From CAWUKT01 sp963923035 (GTDB lineage: Bacteria; Bacteroidota; Bacteroidia; J057; JADKCL01): 18,812 nucleotides of DNA. Below the pieces are notes generated by a model that had not been told where the DNA came from, made no database searches, and saw only the letters and a list, made by a program, of their open reading frames with translations. The stretch is from positions 1 to 18,812 of the forward strand of contig CAWUKT010000112.1 of NCBI GenBank assembly GCA_963923035.1. Reading direction: 5' to 3'. The position numbers and the translations under genes were made by a program. Shown here in pieces: positions 1 through 6,348 of the stretch (position 1 is its first letter; the number at the start of each line of letters is the position of its first letter).

Positions 1-170
1 GTCGAAATCCTCGTTTAATGGACTTGCTTTTTGACGCCAACAGTCAGTACGGCGATTATTGCTATAAGGTCGAAATCCTCGTTTAATGGACTTGCTTTTT
101 GACAGAGGTGATCGAGCATATGAACCAGTTCGTAGGTCGAAATCCTCGTTTAATGGACTTGCTTTTTGAC
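1..170. CRISPR. CRISPR array 1, three repeats, cut by the left window edge
   Basis: Three identical 35-nt repeats lie at 1-35, 69-103 and 136-170, beginning GTCGAAATCCTCG and ending GCTTTTTGAC, with two unrelated spacers of 33 and 32 nt (36-68, 104-135). Both complete repeats are preceded by AG, so the true unit may be up to 37 nt. The ends GTCGAAA and TTTTGAC can pair over 7 bp with one G-U wobble. The array certainly continues to the left. Its orientation is not decided. The repeat is unrelated to that of array 2, so it may be served by another cas locus outside the window. Confidence 0.95.
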
Positions 171-345
171 CGTCTAATTTCCCATTGCCCTCATTTAGAA
201 TGCTTTAAGCCTCTCCAAAACCACCCAAAACAGCTAAATCTTTGTTTTACTGGAGGTAAACACCTTGTCAACACCTTGTCAACACCTGTTAGCCCTGCGG
301 TCGGGATCATTTTCGCATTCGCACATTTTCTTCATTTTCTCATTC
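171..345. other. Spacer DNA between the two CRISPR arrays
   Basis: No convincing gene is seen. The stretch contains an 11-bp motif (A/C)AACACCTTGT repeated head to tail at 258-268 and 269-279, with a degenerate third copy at 280-290. A pyrimidine-rich run (about 323-352) leads into the degenerate first repeat of array 2. If array 1 is read from the right, this would be its leader side, but nothing proves that. Confidence 0.5.
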
Positions 346-646
346 TCCCCCGCCCGCTTTCAAAATGGGACCTGTAACACCGCGGAGAAAGAAGAAGCGC
401 CTGACCTCTCAGTTGTGACCCGCTTTCAAAATGGGACCTGTAACACCACGACCAAGCCTAAACCCTATGAGCAACCTGTTGTGACCCGCTTTCAAAATGG
501 GACCTGTAACACCGGTAAAGTTTTGGGAGTCGGTCCTACTTGTTGTTGTGACCCGCTTTCAAAATGGGACCTGTAACACCACTTGAACCTGGGGACATCC
601 TGGTAATTTAGTTGTGACCCGCTTTCAAAATGGGACCTGTAACACC
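346..646 (-). CRISPR. CRISPR array 2, five repeats, next to the III-D cas operon
   Basis: Repeats of 36 nt begin GTTGTGACCCGC and end GGGACCTGTAACACC on the plus strand. They lie at 412-447, 478-513, 545-580 and 611-646. A fifth copy at 346-381 is conserved only from 353 on. Four spacers are 30, 30, 31 and 30 nt. The damaged copy at the left end suggests that end is leader-distal, so the array would be transcribed leftward (minus strand) from a leader at 647-929, in line with the cas operon. On the minus strand the repeat ends GGGTCACAAC. Cas6 encoded at 930-1640 is the likely processing enzyme. Confidence 0.96.
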
Positions 647-929
647 GGTAAAATTCACAAGTGACTAACCAACAGTATTTTAACCCCCAAATCAGGGGGT
701 GTTTTCCCGAAAAAAATGGTCTTTTGGACCCGAACAATCCGGCAAATCCGCGATTTTTTTCGAAAAACTGGCTTCCAAATGCCTTCCGCCCCCCGCAAAA
801 AGAACGGTTTCCGTACGTCAAAGAACCGGAGTCAATTCCAAATGACAAATGGGAAATGACAAATGAATACCACCGCTGAGCAGCCGGTTTTCAACAGTCT
901 TTCTTCATTTGAAACCTGGAATTTGACAT
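647..929. other. Probable leader of array 2 / cas6-array spacer
   Basis: This non-coding stretch lies between the last intact repeat and the cas6 stop codon. It has a GC-rich hairpin at 683-700 (ACCCCC, 6-nt loop, GGGGGT). It also has two copies of the 12-mer AAATGACAAATG at 840-851 and 854-865, and a related AT-rich segment near 910-940. Short ORFs on both strands here have no family resemblance and are treated as noise. A leader role follows from array polarity and is not shown directly. Confidence 0.5.
683..700. terminator. Short hairpin, possible terminator in the array 2 leader
   Basis: The inverted repeat ACCCCC-AAATCA-GGGGGT is followed on the plus strand by GTTTT. On the minus strand it is followed by TAAAAT, which is a poor U-tract. 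It could end read-through or be a leader structure. The case for a terminator is weak. Confidence 0.3.
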
Positions 930-1640
930 TTAAAATTTGCGCAAGACTCCATATCCAAACGCCGTCTTCCGCCCCAGGGCGATGCGGTCCGGCAAATGCA
1001 GGTTGCTGCGAAAGTCGAGGGTGAAGCCCAGGTAAGGCTGTTTGCCGAGGACCCGGCAGGTATGGCGGCGGACAATGTCCGTCACCTGCACCGCGATGCG
1101 CGGCGTGGTGGGCGGCGGCCAGTCGACCGCATAACAAAACGAGACCAGGTGGTTCCGCAGCAGCCGTTCCAACAATGCGATTTTGTCCGTCAGTGCCGCC
1201 TGCGACTGCCATTCCGCGTAGCGCGCCTGGCTAAACGGCAAATACCGCTCCAGCCGGTAGCGAAAGGCCATTTCCGTGGGGTGCATCGCGAGACCGCCCG
1301 GCGCTTCCCGGTGGGTATCGATCACCCGCAACGGAATCCGGTGCCCCCGCATCGCAAAGCGGTCCAGTTGGCCGGTGGCGTGGAGATCGGCGAGGGCATT
1401 GGCCCCGCGTCCCAGGCCGAGGACCATCGCGTGCGGCCCCCGCCTCCGGTATTGGACGAGCGGATAGCGGTGGTGGTAATCGCCCCGCGTGCCAGGATCG
1501 TTGTTGTGGTTGTGAAAGACGTCGTGCCGCTCACTCCGCCCGGCCAGCCGGGCAAAGCTCCCCCGAAAGGCGGGAATGTCCGCCGGATGCAAGGGCAGGT
1601 CAAAGGTGAGGGCGAGGTAGGGGATTTGGGTGGTGTTCAT
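930..1640 (-). CDS. cas6: Cas6 (Cas6b-type) pre-crRNA endoribonuclease
   Basis: The protein has 236 aa. Cas6 cuts CRISPR precursor RNA inside the repeat to release guide RNAs. Visible Cas6b-type features are the N-terminal strand followed by an IPAFRG segment (residues 22-27), the FHNHN histidine patch (42-46; catalytic histidine candidates), YPLVQYRRRG (59-68), the GLGRGA turn (75-80) and ERYLPF (131-136). The C-terminal end is glycine-containing, LGRKTAFGYGVLRKF, as in the RAMP G-loop. The start ATG overlaps the upstream membrane-protein stop (ATGA, 1637-1640), so translation is probably coupled. It is the last gene of the operon and lies directly beside array 2. By eye its DNA is richer in G+C than the genes upstream, which may mean a separate history. 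Identity is well supported by family pattern; repeat specificity is inferred from position. Confidence 0.93.
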   Translation of the reverse strand: MNTTQIPYLALTFDLPLHPADIPAFRGSFARLAGRSERHDVFHNHNNDPGTRGDYHHRYPLVQYRRRGPHAMVLGLGRGANALADLHATGQLDRFAMRGHRIPLRVIDTHREAPGGLAMHPTEMAFRYRLERYLPFSQARYAEWQSQAALTDKIALLERLLRNHLVSFCYAVDWPPPTTPRIAVQVTDIVRRHTCRVLGKQPYLGFTLDFRSNLHLPDRIALGRKTAFGYGVLRKF

Positions 1641-2293
1641 GGGTGTTGGGATTTTGGTTGGGGTTGGGGAGTAGAAAGAAGGATGGAAGAAAGGTGGGGA
1701 AACTCTTCGGTGGGAGAATCTCCTTCGAGATATTCCCAGGTGGCTCCGCTGTCGTGGTAGCGGTAGCTGCCGATTCTTCGGTCTTTACCTGAGAAGGGTT
1801 CCTCCAAGAAAAACAGGATGTAATGAGTCGTTTTCAGTTGCTTTCCTATCCGCCTTCCGGGTATGATTTGAAAGCCGATTGCGGAAATATTACCCGTCTT
1901 AAAGAAGGTTCTGGCAATGTTCTGCCCCCAGTTGCGAATCTCACTGGGGCCATTGAGCGGGGCATTGAGAATCTCCGCGTGAACTGTCCATTGTTCCTTT
2001 TCCCAATCGAACAAGGCGTAGACCACGTGCATCTTTTGCGGCCAACTCGCCCGGAACTCCACGATCTGGGTATGGATCCAGATGGCCCCGGCGGCCAGCA
2101 AAGTGCCAATGGCGATCCAAGGGTCGATGTAGTCCGCGTAGAGGTCCTTCCAATCGGCGCCCAGAGCCGGTTGTTGGAGGACGAAGAAGAGGAGGGCCAG
2201 GAGGAATGCGCCGACGATGACCAGCGTGACAATGGTTCCGGTTTGTTTCAACAGGAACCGAAGAAAATGGGGCTTATGCGTTGCGGTTGCCAT
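1637..2293 (-). CDS. Small two-helix membrane protein embedded in the III-D operon (unknown effector candidate)
   Basis: From ATG 2293 the protein has 218 aa. Two hydrophobic segments lie at about residues 19-40 (IVTLVIVGAFLLALLFF) and 57-75 (DPWIAIGTLLAAGAIWI). A soluble domain of about 135 aa (85-218) follows, containing aromatic and beta-strand-like stretches (MHVVYALFDWEKEQWTVHAE; THYILFFLEEPF). Basic residues before helix 1 suggest both ends are cytosolic. I recognise no family, no HEPN R-x4-6-H motif and no GMN (CorA) motif. The start lies inside the 3' end of the Cas7-insertion gene (overlap of about 20 nt), and its stop overlaps the cas6 start as ATGA, so it sits within the core effector unit. 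An alternative in-frame ATG at 2335 would add 14 residues; neither start has a clear Shine-Dalgarno. A membrane effector or anchor of the CRISPR response is an inference. Confidence 0.85.
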   Translation of the reverse strand: MATATHKPHFLRFLLKQTGTIVTLVIVGAFLLALLFFVLQQPALGADWKDLYADYIDPWIAIGTLLAAGAIWIHTQIVEFRASWPQKMHVVYALFDWEKEQWTVHAEILNAPLNGPSEIRNWGQNIARTFFKTGNISAIGFQIIPGRRIGKQLKTTHYILFFLEEPFSGKDRRIGSYRYHDSGATWEYLEGDSPTEEFPHLSSILLSTPQPQPKSQHP

Positions 2294-4439
2294 TGTTGCT
2301 AGGTTTTTGGCGTTGTTTAAAATGCTGTTGGACATCGCGGGGACGGGGCAGGACGGGACGGTGTTTGTACTCGTTCCATTTGTGCTTCTCGTCATTTGAG
2401 GACGGCGGTTCAAATGGCGTCGGCTTGGGCCTTTCCATTTCCATATACCGGGTCTCCTCCAGCCAATCGGTGGACCTGACCTGGCTTTCATCGAAGGTCA
2501 GAAGGGCCCGGAGCTCCGCCAGTCGCGGGATCAACCAGATATGGGCTTCCTTGCCATTGAGTTGTTGGAGGAGGTGATCGGAAAATGCCTGCTTCAGGAA
2601 ATTGGTACTGGGAATGCTTTCCTCGCCCGTATTCCAATTGCTGCCACTCTCGTCAAGAAGCCGGGAATAGCGGCGCTCCCGGTGAATCCGGGTCACTTCG
2701 CATTCTACCCGAACCGATCCCAGCCCCAATGGCTTCCCCAGACCAATCTTGTGCCGACAATCCGGGGGCAATTCCAGGGCCGTCAACAATCCCCCCAATT
2801 CGACTTCACTGAGGTTGTCGAAATGGATGCGGCCTTTGAACTGGGAATCTTTTTGCACGGGAATCAATGGGACTTGCACCGTCTTCCATTCCGCCTCTTT
2901 CTTGTCCTTGATTCTCCTGTTCTTCAAATCCCGGTTCAGCTTCTCGTCAAACGCCCTTCCTTTTTCCCGGTCCTCCTTACTCGCTCCCCAATCCTGCCCC
3001 TTGTTTTTCCGTTCCTCGGTCCCCCGGTGCCAGTACATTTTATGTCCCCGAATGGGCACTGGTTGATTCTGCGTCCCATCCCCCCAATGCACAAGATCAT
3101 CCAGCTTCGTAGCAATGCCACTGGGCTGTTCCAGGTAGTGCTGGAAGGTCGTGGGCTTCGGCGTCATCAGTTTCCGGGTCCGGACGGGATGCGCCCATTC
3201 GTTGTCGGTAATCATGTCCAAATCACCAAACTGAACCCGCCCGGCCATTTTGGTACTGCCAAAAATTGCCTGGGTAAAATCGGTTTGCTCTTCGAGATCA
3301 GGATGGTTGATGTGCTCCGTGACCGATTTCCCAAATGGGACCCGGTAATAAGGGGTATGGCCAAAGGAGACCACGATTTGATCATTGTCCGGGGCCGTAT
3401 TGTAGAAGACCGGATAACCGTTATTCCATTTATTGTGATTCTCTTTGGCTTCCTTGAGCAGGTCGAGTTGGAAGCCGTTGTAGACCTTTCCCTTGAATTT
3501 AATCCGGGAATAGGTATTGCGGTGGGCATCGTCCCGGTAGGCCCGGATTGCCCGTTCATCGATGGGAAGTTCTTTGCCTTGAATCGGGCCATTGATTTTC
3601 CACTGGTGCTTCTTCTTGTTGATGAATCCGGTAAATACGATATATCCCTTTCCGGCGGCTTGGGGCGGTTTCTGAAATTGGGATTCTTCGGGGATTTTGG
3701 TGGGTTTCCCGGCCGGAACAATGAAGAATTGTCGATTCTCATATTTCAGATAGCCCGCTTTGATCAGGGCGGTATTGTTGTCCTGGGTGGATTTGTAGGG
3801 CACTGCTTCTTCATAGGCATCGTTCAGTCTTTTTGCCATTGCCGCCATGCTGCGGTGGGAAAACTGAGAATCGGTCACGAAGTCCATTTTGCTGTACGAA
3901 ATCACCTCAAACAGACTCCGAATGACGCCCCGGAAAGAACTGCCCGGAACGAATGGATGACCTTTTCCCACGGAAAAGAATCGTTCTTCGTGCTTTTCAC
4001 TTCGGATGAAGCAGGGTGTTTCGGTGGTCAGGGTGACATCAATATAGCCGGAGTAGAGTTCGGGATCGAATTCGGCGTGGTTTCCAGCGGCTTTGTGGAT
4101 GACGACTTGTTCATTTAGGGGAACAAAATTGTAGGGGGCGACCGCCGGACGTTGCTTGCGGTTGCGGTCAATCTCCTCTCTTTTCCGGTTGGGAGGTCCT
4201 TGACGTTGGCCCCTCGGATTATTTATCTTTTTACCTGTGAAGACATGAATTTCACCATCATCATCGGTGATATCCATGTATTCAACCACCCTACCGTTTA
4301 GCCGATAATTTTCCGTGAAAAACCCTTCCAGGTCTTCGTCGGGATTCATTCCGTTTGCCAGAGGGTACTTGCGCCGCTGGAATTGATCGTAGAGAAACCA
4401 GCGCCCGCCTTCATGGATCAGTTTTAAATCTTCGTTCAT
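2274..4439 (-). CDS. cas7: Cas7-insertion subunit, TIGR03986-type RAMP protein
   Basis: The protein has 721 aa, a large backbone subunit of the type III-D complex. After about 100 N-terminal residues comes the family signature APYNFVPLNEQV (101-112), then the RAMP strand and PFVPGSSFRGVIRSLFE (162-178). The C-terminal G-rich loop is KIGLGKPLGLGSVR (564-577). About 350 residues between these parts form the large insertion. Opposite the cleavage aspartate of Csm3-like subunits an ungapped reading shows E, so this subunit may not cut. The start ATG at 4439 overlaps the csx19 stop (ATGA) and follows a good GGAGG ribosome site about 7 nt upstream. A longer reading to 4691 lies inside csx19 and is rejected. 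Assignment to TIGR03986 and the III-Dv Cas7-insertion role is from family knowledge. Confidence 0.9.
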   Translation of the reverse strand: MNEDLKLIHEGGRWFLYDQFQRRKYPLANGMNPDEDLEGFFTENYRLNGRVVEYMDITDDDGEIHVFTGKKINNPRGQRQGPPNRKREEIDRNRKQRPAVAPYNFVPLNEQVVIHKAAGNHAEFDPELYSGYIDVTLTTETPCFIRSEKHEERFFSVGKGHPFVPGSSFRGVIRSLFEVISYSKMDFVTDSQFSHRSMAAMAKRLNDAYEEAVPYKSTQDNNTALIKAGYLKYENRQFFIVPAGKPTKIPEESQFQKPPQAAGKGYIVFTGFINKKKHQWKINGPIQGKELPIDERAIRAYRDDAHRNTYSRIKFKGKVYNGFQLDLLKEAKENHNKWNNGYPVFYNTAPDNDQIVVSFGHTPYYRVPFGKSVTEHINHPDLEEQTDFTQAIFGSTKMAGRVQFGDLDMITDNEWAHPVRTRKLMTPKPTTFQHYLEQPSGIATKLDDLVHWGDGTQNQPVPIRGHKMYWHRGTEERKNKGQDWGASKEDREKGRAFDEKLNRDLKNRRIKDKKEAEWKTVQVPLIPVQKDSQFKGRIHFDNLSEVELGGLLTALELPPDCRHKIGLGKPLGLGSVRVECEVTRIHRERRYSRLLDESGSNWNTGEESIPSTNFLKQAFSDHLLQQLNGKEAHIWLIPRLAELRALLTFDESQVRSTDWLEETRYMEMERPKPTPFEPPSSNDEKHKWNEYKHRPVLPRPRDVQQHFKQRQKPSNNGNRNA

Positions 4440-4945
4440 AACTTTTCCTCCTTGATTTCGGGAACAACAGATACCAAGCGTTGGTCGAAATACCCCGCCT
4501 GGAAATAGGTATTGTGTTGGATATAGGAACGGGTTTTGAGCCGTACGACCGGCCCGTTTTCCGGGACGCCCAATTGGGTATAGATCACTCCGCGGAGTTT
4601 CATATCGGCCTCGACAAATGGGTCGCCCTGGCCGGAGGAGTCTTTCCGTTGGCGGCCGTGGATCTTGTCCTTGTGCCGCCAGATGTGCCACTCCTTGTCT
4701 TCGTTGAAAGCGCGGGCGCGGACCAGGAATCGTTCCTGGTCGGTTTTGACGCTGGGCGGGAGTTCGATGCTGCCCGTTTTGATGGGCAGGTAAAACACCC
4801 GGTGGAATTGCCAGAGGACGAGGTGCCCGGTTCCAATGTACCGGGCGAGGTCTTCCAGGCTGGTGGTCGCCTCAAAATCCACCTTGGACTGGCAGTCCCG
4901 GATGGGATAGGCGGGTTCGGGTTGGAAAGAAATGGCTGCTTTCAT
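4436..4945 (-). CDS. csx19: Csx19-like subunit of the type III-D effector
   Basis: The protein has 169 aa. Csx19 (TIGR03984-type) is a small subunit found only with type III-D systems and is built into the III-Dv complex. The segment VRARAFNEDKEWHIWR resembles the family core in which a strand is followed by an F-N...E-x-x-W pattern. LVLWQFHRVFYLPIKTGSIE fits its N-terminal half. The length is typical. Both ends overlap neighbouring cas genes by ATGA (4942-4945 and 4436-4439), so it is translationally coupled on both sides. The call rests on context as much as on sequence, because the family is poorly conserved. Confidence 0.7.
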   Translation of the reverse strand: MKAAISFQPEPAYPIRDCQSKVDFEATTSLEDLARYIGTGHLVLWQFHRVFYLPIKTGSIELPPSVKTDQERFLVRARAFNEDKEWHIWRHKDKIHGRQRKDSSGQGDPFVEADMKLRGVIYTQLGVPENGPVVRLKTRSYIQHNTYFQAGYFDQRLVSVVPEIKEEKL

Positions 4946-6348
4946 GTTGCTGGGGTAAAGAGTTGGGACAGGGGTTGGTTGAATTGGGAAAGGAGCTGGT
5001 TGGGGTCGGTAAGCTCAATGCCTTCTTCCTGCTGTTTGATTTGGACGGCTGGCTGGTTGGGAAATGAGACCTCGGCCACAAATCCTTCGAGCCGCCCCCG
5101 ACCGATATTCTTTTCGCCCCCCAGGGGCAGGTCTCCGGTCCAGAGGTCGCGGAGCAGATGCAGGAGCAGGGCAGCTTCTCCGGGCTGGTAATCCCGGATG
5201 CGCCACCAAAGGGTGACTTTTCCCGAATCATCTTCCTGGTGGACCCGCCATACCGGCGCTGAATTGAAGAGTCCCCCTTCGACGGGAGCCTGGGTAAAGC
5301 GGTCCAACCGGATGCGGGTCTGCACCGCTGATTTCGCATGAATGGAGGCTTCCCGCGTGTCGATCCGACTCCGTTGAATCTTGGTGGCATCCCCATCGTC
5401 ACCCTGGTAACCGAAAAGGTGGTTGATTTTTCCATCCGAACCGGACACCCCGGCCACTTTGAGGATCTTTTCGGCCCGGTGGCGCAAGGCCCCCATCAAG
5501 GAGCTGCCAGAGATCACGGGTTGGCCGCCGCTGTGGAGGTGGAACTTTTTGACTTCTTTCTCTTCGTCTTCGAATTCATCCTTCTTGCCCGGTCCCCCGA
5601 TGATCAGGCTGGACCGCAGGGAGAAGGTCGCCTTGACTTCCAGATCCGCCGGTGCTAGTTCGGCGGGTGCCTGGGCAAAATCCTCCGGCAATCGAAATGC
5701 GTGGTCAAGGCTGCCTTTGGCGCAGAAATCCAGCCAGCCTTTTGCTGCGTCGGGCTGGCTAAAGTCAAATTCCCAGACTTTGAAGTCTTCGCATTTCAGC
5801 AGTCCAAAGCCTTTGGACGTATTTCCGCCGACCTGAAGCTCGTTCTGAAGGGTCTTGCCGGTCCAGGCCGCCATTTGGCGGAAGCCATCGGGATCCATTC
5901 CCGCCCGGACGGTGATTTCGGCCTGAAAGGCAAATCTCACACCCCTTTCGAGGATCTCGGAATCGTACTTCTTGGAATCTTCCACTGTCCCCAGCTTCCG
6001 GTCAATGCGGACCCCGTCCCTCACGAGGGTCTGGAATCGGCCTTGGATGGGTAAATCCTGAACCCGGAAATGGCTTTGGAAGATATGTCCCGGCTTTTCG
6101 GACTGGGTTTCCGTCCCCCAGAACGCATTTAGGGTGGCTTTAGGGAGTTGTTCTTCGAATTGGGTCCGGTCCCAACGGTCCCGAATGGCCCCGGCTATGG
6201 AGGAGCCAGGAATATAGGGACGGCCCCGATGGTCCCGGAGGAGGATGAGGTCGGCCCGGTCGCCCTTGCCATTGGCAATCCTCATGGGCGACTCCGATTT
6301 CAGTTCTGCCTTGAGGACAAGGCGGTGGGTGATGCTATGCTTTTTCAT
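4942..6348 (-). CDS. cas7: Cas7-2x, tandem Csm3-like Cas7 fusion
   Basis: The protein has 468 aa with two Cas7 (Csm3-like) RAMP domains in a row. Domain 1 has GKGDRADLILLRD (28-39) then PYIPGSSIAGAIR (44-56) and a GGNTSKGFG loop (174-182). D33 sits where Csm3 carries its target-RNA-cleaving aspartate. Domain 2 has LIIGGPGKKD (249-258), PVISGSSLMGALRHR (277-291) and GGEKNIGRGRLEG (410-422). The aligned residue before its PVISGSS is not Asp, although an acidic run (D258-E266) is close by. The start ATG at 6348 is chosen because it overlaps the previous stop by 14 nt. The longer ORF to 6465 reads back into the upstream gene with unconvincing sequence. The layout equals Cas7-2x of the III-Dv complex. 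Confidence 0.92.
   Translation of the reverse strand: MKKHSITHRLVLKAELKSESPMRIANGKGDRADLILLRDHRGRPYIPGSSIAGAIRDRWDRTQFEEQLPKATLNAFWGTETQSEKPGHIFQSHFRVQDLPIQGRFQTLVRDGVRIDRKLGTVEDSKKYDSEILERGVRFAFQAEITVRAGMDPDGFRQMAAWTGKTLQNELQVGGNTSKGFGLLKCEDFKVWEFDFSQPDAAKGWLDFCAKGSLDHAFRLPEDFAQAPAELAPADLEVKATFSLRSSLIIGGPGKKDEFEDEEKEVKKFHLHSGGQPVISGSSLMGALRHRAEKILKVAGVSGSDGKINHLFGYQGDDGDATKIQRSRIDTREASIHAKSAVQTRIRLDRFTQAPVEGGLFNSAPVWRVHQEDDSGKVTLWWRIRDYQPGEAALLLHLLRDLWTGDLPLGGEKNIGRGRLEGFVAEVSFPNQPAVQIKQQEEGIELTDPNQLLSQFNQPLSQLFTPAT

Noticed and set aside
265..848. Open frames running through array 2 on both strands
   Set aside because: They translate the CRISPR repeats themselves and are products of repeat periodicity.
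996..1760. Plus-strand open frame (254 codons)
   Set aside because: Antisense to cas6 and the membrane-protein 3' end; Arg/Pro/Gly-rich composition is that of a GC-rich shadow frame.
1637..2293. Csx27/Csx28 of a type VI-B system, suggested by the array 2 repeat
   Set aside because: No HEPN motif and no Cas13b gene in the window; overlap with III-D genes explains its place better.
2541..4118. Long plus-strand open frame (525 codons)
   Set aside because: It lies wholly antisense to the Cas7-insertion gene, whose frame shows clear RAMP motifs; the plus product has shadow-like composition without motifs.
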